Origin: an uncultured Lachnospiraceae bacterium
GTDB taxonomy: Bacteria; Bacillota; Clostridia; Lachnospirales; Lachnospiraceae
Length of the DNA: 22,686 bases
Assembly: GCA_910586605.1 (NCBI GenBank)
Contig: CAJUJR010000049.1
Span: forward strand, 1 to 22,686
Direction: 5' to 3'
The stretch's first letter is position 1, and every line of letters begins with the position of its first letter. Of this stretch, positions 7,395-15,138 are shown piece after piece. The notes beneath the pieces were generated by a model, which saw only the letters and a list, made by a program, of their open reading frames with translations, made no database searches and had not been told where the DNA came from. Made by a program: the position numbers and the translations under genes.

Positions 7395-9713
7395 GTGAAA
7401 GCAGAATTAAAAAAGAACAGCGTTAACCAAGTGCCAAAAGGGACTGCTATTTTTGAAGAGGGAGATGAGATAGCAGGAATCGGCTTGGTTGTGAAAGGAA
7501 GAGTGCGTATCCATGCTGAAGGGGTAAACTTAGTGGTTGGCTCCGGCAATTTTCTTGGGCTTTGTGATTTAATGGATAAAACACATAACCTTACTTATAC
7601 AGCAGATACCAATCTTGCTATTTATATTTTTCCGGTAACAAACTTGGGGATGGCAGTCAGGGGGCTGATTAAGGCAAATAAAGATTATGCCCCGTTAATG
7701 GTTTCTACTTTGAGTAAATATATCCGTGAGCTGGCTAAGATTTTAGAAGAGTTAGAGGAAAATGCAGAGATTACCAGCAAATTTATCAAGGAAGCTTATC
7801 AGAGGTATCTGGAGATTGGAAAGAAGACTGGAGCTAGGACAACGCCAATCCGTACAGTTGAAGAGTTAAAAGAGCTGGAAAAGGGGACAGTCAATGCAGA
7901 GCTGATAGAATATTACCGTGCCTGTGCTGAGCTTCCGGCAGAAATACAGAAAGCTTATTTTGGCGTAAACGCTACGATTACAATCCATCATATCCTGGAG
8001 CAGGTTTATCTGATTAGGAGCTTGGTGGCAAGATGCAGGCAGGATGCACAGTATCTGAATAGGCTTGCTGCCCCTCTTGTATTGGATGCCAGAAGCCTTT
8101 ATTCCAGCGTGATGCAGCAGGCGGTTATGTTACAACGGGCAGGGGAAAAAATTTCAGAAGTTACTTCGCTTTTAGATGATGTAATTGACAGGACAAATTC
8201 CTTGGAAAATCTTTTAGGCAAACGTGCCAGCATAGAACTGGGAGTTGCCCATGAAGCAATAGAAGAAGCCTATTCCAATCTGTTAAATGGAGGGGGGGCT
8301 TCTGGTGCAGGAATTGTAACTGGGGAGGGCGAAGGAGCTGATATTTCTGATTTGGCTGGGGCGCTTGACCAGATTCTTGCCTATGGAGAGCTGGAAGAAG
8401 AGAAAGAGACAGCTTTACGAGATAACCTGGATGCATTTATGGCGCTGTCTGATAAATATTCTACCGAGGAAGATGCAAGGAATCTTCGGAGAAACTTGAT
8501 TAAAGTATATTATGAACTATATCAGAATGTTTTCCTTAAGGATTATAAGTCAGGGGAGGAAACCCCGCTTGTAATAGATTTATTCCTTCGGTATGGTCTT
8601 TTAAGTGAGACATTGGTATCTGAGGCGATTCAGAGGGATTTGCTTTCTTTGGGCAGGTCGGATTCCAGTGAAGGAGTTTGTACAGTATACGATATGAAAG
8701 AATGGCTTACTGAGGTTCTGGATGGGAAAAAAGAGCCGTCTAAGAGTGAGTTTGATATGGACTATGACGAAAGCCTGCGTGATATGCGTAAAAATGGGCA
8801 GATTACACAGGAACAGCAGCAAGAAATGTCGGATGACCTCGAAGCGAAATTTGCTTATGAGATTCAGAATATGTTCCGTACAAACCACCGTATCCTGTTT
8901 GGGCAGATTACTGCGTTTGTGCCATTTTTATTTACGGAATCCTGTTCTGGTTCACTGAGCCGGAGTTATTTATCAAAGGATAAAATAAATGCAGCAGTGC
9001 AGCGCCTGCTAAATATTGACTATTCTGTTTTTTACAGAGAGAGCCTTTATGGGCAGGAAGGTGCGTTTGTAAAAGAATATGTACAGGAAGAGGTGTTCCC
9101 TGATATTATTGCAATGCCGATTTATGGAAGTAAGACGGTTATGTGGCAGGAATTAAGCGGACGCCGCAGGAATTCCAAGGGAAGGTTTTTAGTCCCTATT
9201 TTTATGGAAGGTGATTTGGACAATGAGATGACAAAGCTGTTTGGGCGTTTCCGTTGGGAACTTTGCCGCACAATCCAGGGTTCATCATGGAATAATATAC
9301 AGTTGAAATCCCTTACCAGTGAATATTGTGATTTTATCCAGTTTTACCGTAAGAATAGGGAATTATCGGATGATAAAAAGGAAAAACTAAAGATGCAGAT
9401 TCAGAAATGCCGAAATAATACAAGGGAAGTCTTTGTCTTGGATTATGAAAACTGGATACGCCATGAATCGCAGGGCGGCCTGCTTTTAAGCAAGCCGGTG
9501 CGTGAGATTCTTGCAACATATTGTCCTTTTACAAAGGAAATAAGGGAAAAGATAGGCGAACAGCCAATGTTCCGCGATGCGATGGCACGCTTTGGCAGGG
9601 AACGTGCGAAACATGCAAAGGAATATGATTTGCGGTTCAGGATATGGGAAAAGGATGGCTTGGAAATCCCGCCTGAAGTTGTTTCAACAAAGCGTTTTTA
9701 TACGGAATACTAA
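7395..9713 (+). CDS. Large protein with N-terminal cyclic-nucleotide-binding-like domain
   Basis: This protein of 772 residues has an N-terminal cNMP-binding/Crp-type beta-barrel (about residues 10-110; KGTAIFEEGDEIAGIGLVVKG fold pattern, then GSGNFLGLCDL). No helix-turn-helix follows, so it is not a Crp/Fnr transcription factor. The Gly-Glu and Arg residues that grip the phosphate in true cAMP binders are not evident, so ligand binding is doubtful. The rest is mostly helical, acidic and charged, with a probable coiled coil near 106-130, and I recognise no enzymatic domain. No membrane segment is evident. The start is GTG 7395, preceded by TTGGAGGAA at good spacing. The frame stays open back to 7188, but that part is inside the SRP RNA. 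No separate promoter is visible, so it may be expressed by read-through from the SRP promoter. A strong terminator lies at 9738-9772. Function unknown. Confidence 0.8.
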   Translation: MKAELKKNSVNQVPKGTAIFEEGDEIAGIGLVVKGRVRIHAEGVNLVVGSGNFLGLCDLMDKTHNLTYTADTNLAIYIFPVTNLGMAVRGLIKANKDYAPLMVSTLSKYIRELAKILEELEENAEITSKFIKEAYQRYLEIGKKTGARTTPIRTVEELKELEKGTVNAELIEYYRACAELPAEIQKAYFGVNATITIHHILEQVYLIRSLVARCRQDAQYLNRLAAPLVLDARSLYSSVMQQAVMLQRAGEKISEVTSLLDDVIDRTNSLENLLGKRASIELGVAHEAIEEAYSNLLNGGGASGAGIVTGEGEGADISDLAGALDQILAYGELEEEKETALRDNLDAFMALSDKYSTEEDARNLRRNLIKVYYELYQNVFLKDYKSGEETPLVIDLFLRYGLLSETLVSEAIQRDLLSLGRSDSSEGVCTVYDMKEWLTEVLDGKKEPSKSEFDMDYDESLRDMRKNGQITQEQQQEMSDDLEAKFAYEIQNMFRTNHRILFGQITAFVPFLFTESCSGSLSRSYLSKDKINAAVQRLLNIDYSVFYRESLYGQEGAFVKEYVQEEVFPDIIAMPIYGSKTVMWQELSGRRRNSKGRFLVPIFMEGDLDNEMTKLFGRFRWELCRTIQGSSWNNIQLKSLTSEYCDFIQFYRKNRELSDDKKEKLKMQIQKCRNNTREVFVLDYENWIRHESQGGLLLSKPVREILATYCPFTKEIREKIGEQPMFRDAMARFGRERAKHAKEYDLRFRIWEKDGLEIPPEVVSTKRFYTEY

Positions 9714-9715
9714 TT

Positions 9716-10447
9716 TTACAGCCATCCGCCATCTAAAATGATTATCTGGCCGGTCAGATAATCATTTTTTTTATTGATATCATAGGCAAGCTGCGCCACT
9801 TCATCAACTGTGCCCATCCTGCCGGCAGGGATTTCATCAGTAATGGCTGTAAGTTCTTCTTTTGTCAGGCGGCTGTTCATCGCAGTGTCAATAATGCCGC
9901 AGGCTATGGCGTTTACCTGGATGTTGCTTGGGGCAAGTTCTTTTGCCAGTGCTTTTGTAAATGCGTTGACGCCGCCTTTTGAGGTAGAATAAGCGACTTC
10001 CGCAGATGCGCCAGTACATCCCCAGACGGAGGAAATTGACAGGATTTTCCCGCTTTTTTGAGGAAGCATTATTTTGATGGCAAGCCTGCTGCAGTAAAAG
10101 ACAGAGCTTAAGTTGGTGGAAAGGATTTTGTCCCATTCCGCATCTGTCATGTCTTGAAGCAGCCCAAAATAGGCGATGCCTGCGTTGTTAACCAATACGT
10201 CAAGGTGGCGGAACTTCTCTTCGATTTGCATGAAAAAGGCTGCAGCATCTTTGGAACATCCCATGTCGCCTGTAAAGGCAAGGCAGTTTACATGGCAGGC
10301 TTCGATTTCTTTTTTTACTTCAAGGAGTTTTTGCTCCTGGGAACGGCAGCAGATGGCTACATCATACCCTTCTTTTGCATATTTCAAAGCAATTGCCTTT
10401 CCGATTCCCTGGGAGCATCCTGTAATAGCGGCTGTTTTGTTTTGCAT
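9716..10447 (-). CDS. FabG-like short-chain dehydrogenase/reductase
   Basis: This 243-residue classical SDR is probably an NADP(H)-dependent oxidoreductase resembling 3-oxoacyl-ACP reductase. It has the Rossmann cofactor motif TGCSQGIG (9-16), VNNAG (86-90), active-site N112, S140 in SISSVWG, and Y153/K157 in YSTSK. CRS at 34-36 is the region where an Arg would favour NADP. The C-terminus has the usual LTGQ...LDGGW. The start at 10447 is set by GGAGGG seven bases upstream; the open frame continues to 10579, but that stretch is intergenic and holds promoter-like and repeat sequence. No fatty-acid genes are adjacent, so it may be a stand-alone reductase with another substrate rather than FabG. 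It converges with the preceding gene with only two bases between stops. Confidence 0.87.
   Translation of the reverse strand: MQNKTAAITGCSQGIGKAIALKYAKEGYDVAICCRSQEQKLLEVKKEIEACHVNCLAFTGDMGCSKDAAAFFMQIEEKFRHLDVLVNNAGIAYFGLLQDMTDAEWDKILSTNLSSVFYCSRLAIKIMLPQKSGKILSISSVWGCTGASAEVAYSTSKGGVNAFTKALAKELAPSNIQVNAIACGIIDTAMNSRLTKEELTAITDEIPAGRMGTVDEVAQLAYDINKKNDYLTGQIIILDGGWL
9738..9772 (+). terminator. Rho-independent terminator inside the convergent SDR gene
   Basis: An 11-base-pair perfect stem (9738-9748 with 9755-9765), a six-base loop and a run of eight T (9765-9772) lie 24 bases after the stop of the cyclic-nucleotide-domain gene. On the minus strand the same bases encode the C-terminal residues of the short-chain dehydrogenase (DYLTGQIII). 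On that strand only four T follow the stem, so it acts mainly on the plus strand. Confidence 0.85.
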
Positions 10448-10475
10448 TTTGTATCCCTCCTGGCAGCGTTCGCAT

Positions 10476-10486
10476 TGAATAGTAAC
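10476..10486 (+). repeat. TGAATAGTAAC motif upstream of the SDR gene
   Basis: This is an exact copy of the 11-base arm found at 45-55 and 10584-10594. It lies 29 bases before the SDR start, between that start and the AT-rich probable promoter region of the minus-strand gene (TATACT and TATAAT can be read on the minus strand at 10503-10508 and 10493-10498). The other palindrome arm is largely degraded, with only GTTC...GAA-type symmetry left. Confidence 0.4.
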
Positions 10487-10525
10487 AATTGTAATTATAT
10501 ATAGTATACCATGAAAAGCAGCTAC

Positions 10526-10554
10526 TTTACATGATTTTCTTTTTTTGTTATAAT
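10526..10554 (+). promoter_or_regulatory. Sigma-A promoter for the LytR_C protein gene
   Basis: TTTACA (10526-10531) and TATAAT (10549-10554) are 17 bases apart, a near-consensus promoter. Predicted transcription starts near 10561, giving a leader of about 78 bases that contains the palindrome at 10568-10594. Confidence 0.7.
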
Positions 10555-10567
10555 ATGTTTTATGTTT

Positions 10568-10594
10568 GTTACTGGCCATGTAATGAATAGTAAC
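10568..10594. repeat. Imperfect GTTAC...GTAAC palindrome (copy 2)
   Basis: This 27-base inverted repeat begins GTTACT and ends TGAATAGTAAC. It has six matched outer pairs, a G-T pair, two mismatches, and three inner pairs around a three-base loop. It sits in the predicted 5' leader of the LytR_C protein gene, just after the promoter, where it could be an RNA hairpin, an operator or a small dispersed repeat. Confidence 0.5.
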
Positions 10595-10638
10595 TTATGT
10601 TTTGGGTTGAACACATATGTTGAGGGAAGGTACTAATA

Positions 10639-11895
10639 ATGAAGAAAAAAAATGTAGCAAAAATGTTTTTTACAAGCCTGCTAAAATCTTTGGTTTGTAT
10701 TGCTGTAATTTTAGGGGTAGGTTTTGCCAGTTATAAGATTTCTTATTCGGTATTGTCTGGTGCAGATGAAAATGGCAGTGACCCGGTTGATAGTTTAAAG
10801 GGTATAATAGATGACGCGACAACGGATGAAATTTCAAAAAATCTGATATATGTTTCAAATGATAAAAATAAGATTACACATATTATGCTTGAAATATGTA
10901 ATACAAAAACGTATAATATGGATTATGTTACAATTCCTGTCCGCACAGATTATACGATACCATCTGTTATGTACAGGAAACTTTGCCAGGTAAACCAGGA
11001 GATTCCACAGGTAGTCCGCATTGCAAAGCTGAAACAGTACTTTGAAGACGAAAATGATGCGTATGGGTATGGCGTCCTGATTTTTGAAAAGATGCTTGGG
11101 ACAGATATCAGTTATTATACAGCGATAGACCAGGAAACATATGAAAACCATTATATGCAAAAGAATGTTACGGTAGCATATCAGTCTAAAAGTTCGCTGA
11201 ATAATACGCCGGAGCCAGACGGTGTTACTCCAAGTTCTTCCGTTGTATCGCGGACTAAAATGAAAATTTCACTATTGAGTGATGCGTATAAAAGACAAAT
11301 CCAGGATTTAGGGCATGATAAAGAAAAAATTGCAGATTATATTAAAGCCCAGTATGAGAGGGTGGCGTCTAATCTGACAGAGTATAATAAAATAGGATAT
11401 GTAGAAGCATATGAAAAGATGGATGCAGGGCTATACCATTATTGGGGGATTCCGGGGATTTATAATGGCAAGGTATTTGAAGTGGATGCTAAGGCAGCAA
11501 AAAAGGCATTGAAAAGTTTGGCTGAAAATACAGAGAAATATACTGCTGCACAGGATTTTACAAAGGTAAATATGGTTATACCTCCTTCCTCTGGCAAGCT
11601 TCCGGAGGAGACAGGGCTGTCTGGTTCAAAAGGCTTAAAAATATATGTGCTGAATGGCAGCCGGATTGCAGGAGTGGCTTCTTCAACAAAGCAGGAGTTG
11701 GAGAATGCAGGTTATATTGTGCCGCAGGTAGGGAATTATACAGCAGAGACTTTGGCAACAACAAGGATAAAAGTTAGCAAGGAGGGGCAGGGAGAGGATT
11801 TAAAACAATATTTTAACAATCCTGAGATAGTTGTTGGCGGTGTGACAGAGGGGTATGATATTGAAATTATTCTGGGAACTATGGATGCAAATTAG
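10639..11895 (+). CDS. Membrane-anchored protein with degenerate LCP region and LytR_C domain
   Basis: This 418-residue protein is probably anchored by one N-terminal membrane helix (about residues 12-34) with the rest outside the cell. Residues 80-170 read like a worn LytR-CpsA-Psr (LCP) core: VTIPVRTDYTIPS resembles the family SIPRDT strand, followed by YGYGVLIFEKMLGTDISYY. The usual Arg/Asp residues that bind the polyprenyl diphosphate are not clearly kept. The C-terminal LytR_C domain (about 333-413) is well preserved (LKIYVLNGSRIAGVAS). LCP enzymes attach teichoic acids or polysaccharides to peptidoglycan; here attachment activity is doubtful and a binding or accessory role is possible. 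GAGGGAAGG precedes the ATG. The next gene encodes a TagA-fold protein 73 bases downstream, consistent with a shared envelope role. Confidence 0.78.
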   Translation: MKKKNVAKMFFTSLLKSLVCIAVILGVGFASYKISYSVLSGADENGSDPVDSLKGIIDDATTDEISKNLIYVSNDKNKITHIMLEICNTKTYNMDYVTIPVRTDYTIPSVMYRKLCQVNQEIPQVVRIAKLKQYFEDENDAYGYGVLIFEKMLGTDISYYTAIDQETYENHYMQKNVTVAYQSKSSLNNTPEPDGVTPSSSVVSRTKMKISLLSDAYKRQIQDLGHDKEKIADYIKAQYERVASNLTEYNKIGYVEAYEKMDAGLYHYWGIPGIYNGKVFEVDAKAAKKALKSLAENTEKYTAAQDFTKVNMVIPPSSGKLPEETGLSGSKGLKIYVLNGSRIAGVASSTKQELENAGYIVPQVGNYTAETLATTRIKVSKEGQGEDLKQYFNNPEIVVGGVTEGYDIEIILGTMDAN

Positions 11896-11968
11896 GACAA
11901 GCCATCTTATTCCTGCGGGCGGATGGAAGAGGAGTGGTGTGTCCTTCAATAGCAAAGGATAGGACAAT

Positions 11969-12727
11969 ATGCAGGCTTCAGTTAAGATAATGGATATTGA
12001 TGTCGACATGATATCAAATGACATTCTTATAAAAGAGATAAATGAATATCTTACAGATGAAAAACCGCAGGTTATCCTGTTTGCTTCGACAGAATTGCTA
12101 AACCAGGCTGTCGGGGATGAAAGCTGCAGGAAGTTAATTGGCATGGCGGATTTGCTTTTGCCAGGGGAGGAAGCTCTTTTAAGCGCGCATCATGCGGATG
12201 TGCTGAAAGCAGGGGATATGGTAGTAAGCTGTAAGAGCTTTGGGCTGGTATTAGAGAAGTTGACAAAGGAAGACCGCTCTATTTATATTGTTTCAAAAAG
12301 TGATAATGATGTATATTTGCTAAAAGAATATTGTAAAAGGATGCAGCCAGAGCTGCGGATTGTTGGTTCATGTGTATATACAGAGGATTTGGATGATGCA
12401 GCGATTGTAAATGAGATTAACAGCCATGTGCCAGATATCCTTTTGGTGGACTTAAAGACAGGGGCGCAGGAAAAATGGATTATGGCGCACGTTCCCCTGC
12501 TCAATGCAAGGCTTTGCATCGGGATAGGCGGTGTTGCCGGTTTAGTTATGGCGCAGGAAAAGGAGATTCCGGGTTGGATTGTGAAGCTGCACCTAGATGG
12601 GCTTTACCATAAAATCGTACGGGAGCAGTCTGTAAAAAAGGATATGCGGGCGCGTATATTCCGGAAGAAAGTTGTACAATATAATAATCAGATAGATGAA
12701 CAGAACCAAAAGGATGATACAAAGTAA
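11969..12727 (+). CDS. Degenerate WecG/TagA/CpsF-family glycosyltransferase-like protein
   Basis: This 252-residue protein follows the WecG/TagA/CpsF pattern: VILFASTELLNQA (35-47), MADLLLP (59-65), PDILLV (155-160), GAQEKWI (165-171), CIGIGGVAG (183-191) and a C-terminal GLYHKIVREQ. TagA/TarA enzymes transfer ManNAc to the lipid-linked GlcNAc primer of wall teichoic acid. The catalytic Asp of the LPDG motif is absent: MADLLLP continues GEEAL. The TxN motif and the FD after GVGG are also lost. It is therefore likely inactive or repurposed, although the fold seems intact. The start has AAAGGATAGG upstream. It follows the LytR_C protein, probably in the same transcript, and a terminator overlaps its stop. 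The rapid divergence makes the family call good but not certain. Confidence 0.72.
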   Translation: MQASVKIMDIDVDMISNDILIKEINEYLTDEKPQVILFASTELLNQAVGDESCRKLIGMADLLLPGEEALLSAHHADVLKAGDMVVSCKSFGLVLEKLTKEDRSIYIVSKSDNDVYLLKEYCKRMQPELRIVGSCVYTEDLDDAAIVNEINSHVPDILLVDLKTGAQEKWIMAHVPLLNARLCIGIGGVAGLVMAQEKEIPGWIVKLHLDGLYHKIVREQSVKKDMRARIFRKKVVQYNNQIDEQNQKDDTK

Positions 12728-12743
12728 TGCTATCATCCTTTTT
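12708..12743 (+). terminator. Terminator overlapping the 3' end of the TagA-like gene
   Basis: A perfect 12-base-pair stem (12708-12719 with 12731-12742), an 11-base loop and a T-rich tail (TTTTT then GC then TTTT) form an intrinsic terminator. Its left arm lies within the last codons and the stop codon lies in the loop. It separates the LytR_C/TagA-like unit from the YitT gene. Confidence 0.8.
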
Positions 12744-12801
12744 GCTTTTAGGGCATGGAGTGTAAACAGCAAATTAAATGTATATTTTAGGAGAGTGGAA
12801 A

Positions 12802-13650
12802 ATGGCATGGAAAATCATCAGGATTATTATTGGGACTTTAATGATGGCTGCTGCAGTTAATTTCATTTTTGAACCGATGAATATGGTTATGGGCGGTGTG
12901 TCAGGGTTGGCAATTATAGTGAAAGAACTGACGAAAGGGATTGTTGACGGAGGTTTTCCAGTATGGGTTACAAACCTTGCCGCCAATGTTCCGATTTTTC
13001 TGCTGGGTTATTTTGTAATGGGAAAAAGTTATCTAGGATATACTTTTTTTGCGAACCTCTGCTTTTCTTTCTTCTTGCTTGTGCTTCCAGTTGTTTCAAT
13101 AGAGCAGAAGGATTATTTCCTGTCAGCGATAGCAGGAGGTGTTTTGACAGGCGGGGGTCTTGGGCTCGTATTTGCTGCTGGGTATTCCACTGGGGGCATG
13201 GATTTATTGGGCAGCATTATCCAAAGCCGCCTGAAATCCTATCCTGTAGCTGTTATCCTTTTTGCATTGGATGCTACTGTTATTTTTACCGGCGCATTGG
13301 TATTTGGTTTTTTTACTACTGCCTATGCTGTGGTTTCTGTTTTTATCTCCTCCAGGATTATGGATGAAATTTTGTCTGGCCTTAAACTTGGAAAACAAAT
13401 TTGGATTATTTCAGAAGAACACCAAAAAATCAGTAATGAGATTATACAACAGATGGGGCGGGGCGTGACATGCATATCAGGGCAGGGGATGTATACAAAA
13501 CGCACAAAAAATATATTGTTCTGTGTGGTTGGGAAACGGCAGGTGATGTCTTTGGTAAGCATTGTCAGGCAGGTAGACAGGGCGGCATTTATCGTTATCC
13601 AGGATGCGCGGGAAGTAATGGGGGAGGGGTTCCGGGAAATTAGCGAATAG
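12802..13650 (+). CDS. YitT family membrane protein with C-terminal DUF2179 domain
   Basis: This 282-residue integral membrane protein has about five hydrophobic segments in the first 185 residues, followed by a soluble DUF2179 domain (about 222-276) ending in FIVIQDAREVMGEGF, close to the family pattern. GGVSGLAII (31-39) and STGGMDLLG (129-137) are YitT signatures. The molecular role of this widespread Firmicutes family is not established. ATG 12802 is preferred because AGGAG lies eight bases upstream; ATG 12778 is in frame but has no such site. A terminator separates it from the gene before, so it should have its own promoter in 12744-12801, but none is clear. Confidence 0.9.
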   Translation: MAWKIIRIIIGTLMMAAAVNFIFEPMNMVMGGVSGLAIIVKELTKGIVDGGFPVWVTNLAANVPIFLLGYFVMGKSYLGYTFFANLCFSFFLLVLPVVSIEQKDYFLSAIAGGVLTGGGLGLVFAAGYSTGGMDLLGSIIQSRLKSYPVAVILFALDATVIFTGALVFGFFTTAYAVVSVFISSRIMDEILSGLKLGKQIWIISEEHQKISNEIIQQMGRGVTCISGQGMYTKRTKNILFCVVGKRQVMSLVSIVRQVDRAAFIVIQDAREVMGEGFREISE

Positions 13651-13784
13651 GCACTAGGAGGCTTTGGTAAAATCAAACAGTATTTTCAGGGATTCTTTTG
13701 TGGATTTATGGCGAATTGAACGAAAAAAAAATAAAGTATACGCTTTGCACAAAACAAGAAATGTTTCTTTGTCAATTTATGCTA

Positions 13785-13813
13785 TGGTCAAGTTATCTGT
13801 TATGGTGTATTAT
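13785..13813 (+). promoter_or_regulatory. Possible promoter of the sugar ATPase gene
   Basis: TGGTCA (13785-13790) and TATTAT (13808-13813) are 17 bases apart, a moderate sigma-A match. TATACT at 13811-13816 is an overlapping alternative. The surrounding 228-base intergenic stretch (13651-13878) holds no gene; it has an A-rich run near 13724-13736 and a short AAGAAA/TTTCTT inverted repeat near 13757-13770. Confidence 0.35.
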
Positions 13814-13878
13814 ACTTTATAGGTTGAGTGGCAGATAGCACTTAAAAAATATTATTTGATAGTAGGAGGATACATACT

Positions 13879-14997
13879 ATGGCAAGTTTATCTTTAAAAA
13901 ACATTTATAAGACTTATCCGAACGGATTTCAGGCAGTTAAGAACTTCAATCTTGAGATTGCAGATAAGGAATTCATTATTTTCGTAGGGCCTTCTGGATG
14001 TGGTAAGTCTACAACGCTCCGTATGATTGCAGGCTTGGAAGAGATTTCAGAAGGTGAGCTGTGGATTGGTAACAGTCTGGTAAATGATGTTGAGCCGAAG
14101 GACAGGGATATTGCGATGGTATTCCAGAACTATGCCCTGTATCCACATATGACTGTTTTTGATAACATGGCATTTGGCCTTAAACTTAGAAAGACGCCAA
14201 AAGACAAAATTGACAAGATGGTACATGAGGCAGCTAAGATTCTTGATATTGAGCAGCTCTTAGACCGTAAGCCAAAGGCTTTATCTGGTGGTCAGAGACA
14301 GCGTGTGGCAATGGGTCGTGCAATTGTCCGCCAGCCTAAGGTATTCCTTATGGATGAGCCTTTATCAAACCTGGATGCAAAACTCCGTGTTCAGATGCGT
14401 ATTGAGATTTCTAAAATCCATCAGAGACTGGAAGCTACTATTATCTATGTAACACATGATCAGACAGAGGCGCTTACCCTTGGTACACGTATCGTAGTTA
14501 TGAAAGATGGTATCATGCAGCAGGTTGCTTCACCAATTGATCTTTATACAAAGCCATGTAATGTATTTGTTGCTGGATTTATTGGTTCTCCTCAGATGAA
14601 CTTTATCAACTGTAAAGCAGAAAAGAATGGAAATGGTGTAAAACTTCACTTTGGATCTTACGCTGTAAGCCTTCCAGAAGCAAAGGCAGCTAAGGTGATT
14701 GAAGGCGGCTTTGTTGGAAAAGAGGTTATCTTGGGTATCCGTCCAGAAGATATTAAGGATGATGAAGATGTAGTAAGTGCAGGTGGCGATAATGTATTGG
14801 AAGCAACAGTAAGGGTATACGAAATGCTTGGTGCAGAAGTATTCCTGTATCTGACTGTAGCAGGCCATGACAAGGATGTAACAGTCCGTGTAAACCCACG
14901 TACAACAGCACGTCCTGGCGATACTATCAAGATTGCCCTTGATATCAGCAAGATTCACGTATTTGACAAAGAGTCAGAAAAGACAATTACAAATTAG
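13879..14997 (+). CDS. Multi-sugar ABC transporter ATP-binding protein (MsmX/UgpC/MalK type)
   Basis: This 372-residue ATPase powers carbohydrate ABC importers from the cytoplasmic side of the membrane. It has Walker A GPSGCGKST (37-45), Q-loop VFQNYALYPHMTV (81-93), signature LSGGQRQRVAMGRA (135-148), Walker B VFLMDEPLSNLDAKLR (155-170) and switch H193. The C-terminal 135 residues form the MalK-type regulatory/TOBE region, including GIRPEDI. No permease or solute-binding protein gene is adjacent, as for MsmX of Bacillus, which serves several sugar importers; the same sharing is likely here. CGT codons for Arg and a clean AGGAGG (13864-13869) suggest high expression compared with neighbours. 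A strong terminator at 15031-15059 makes it a single-gene unit. Confidence 0.92.
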   Translation: MASLSLKNIYKTYPNGFQAVKNFNLEIADKEFIIFVGPSGCGKSTTLRMIAGLEEISEGELWIGNSLVNDVEPKDRDIAMVFQNYALYPHMTVFDNMAFGLKLRKTPKDKIDKMVHEAAKILDIEQLLDRKPKALSGGQRQRVAMGRAIVRQPKVFLMDEPLSNLDAKLRVQMRIEISKIHQRLEATIIYVTHDQTEALTLGTRIVVMKDGIMQQVASPIDLYTKPCNVFVAGFIGSPQMNFINCKAEKNGNGVKLHFGSYAVSLPEAKAAKVIEGGFVGKEVILGIRPEDIKDDEDVVSAGGDNVLEATVRVYEMLGAEVFLYLTVAGHDKDVTVRVNPRTTARPGDTIKIALDISKIHVFDKESEKTITN

Positions 14998-15030
14998 TAA
15001 CGAGCCATAGTTAGTAATGTAGATAATATA

Positions 15031-15059
15031 GGGGATGCATATAATGCATCCCCCTTTTT
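15031..15059 (+). terminator. Terminator after the sugar ATPase gene
   Basis: A perfect 10-base-pair GGGGATGCAT/ATGCATCCCC stem with a three-base loop is followed by C and five T, 33 bases after the stop codon. Confidence 0.9.
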
Positions 15060-15138
15060 CTATTTACATTTGTATAAATTGATGATAATATAGTATTATA
15101 TGGGGAATTTTATGTATGCGCATGTTGTTTTGAGGATG

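Noticed and set aside
10448..10579. Upstream extension of the SDR gene to 10579
   Set aside because: The extension would precede the Rossmann motif with a basic, non-conserved stretch, while GGAGGG at 10455-10460 marks ATG 10447. The region holds promoter-like sequence and a repeat.
12778..12801. ATG 12778 as the YitT start
   Set aside because: The AGGAG at 12789-12793 would fall inside the coding sequence, and it is placed correctly for ATG 12802, which also gives the family-typical N-terminus.
13724..13775. Possible catabolite (cre) or other operator near the AAGAAA/TTTCTT repeat upstream of the sugar ATPase
   Set aside because: It does not fit the cre pattern (no central CG), the stem loop would be only two bases, and the sequence is AT-rich enough for chance.
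14530..14958. Long antisense open frames across the sugar ATPase gene (also 6408-6791, 18782-19265 and 19857-20270)
   Set aside because: They are composition-driven shadows of well-supported genes on the other strand, with no family resemblance and no convincing ribosome binding sites.
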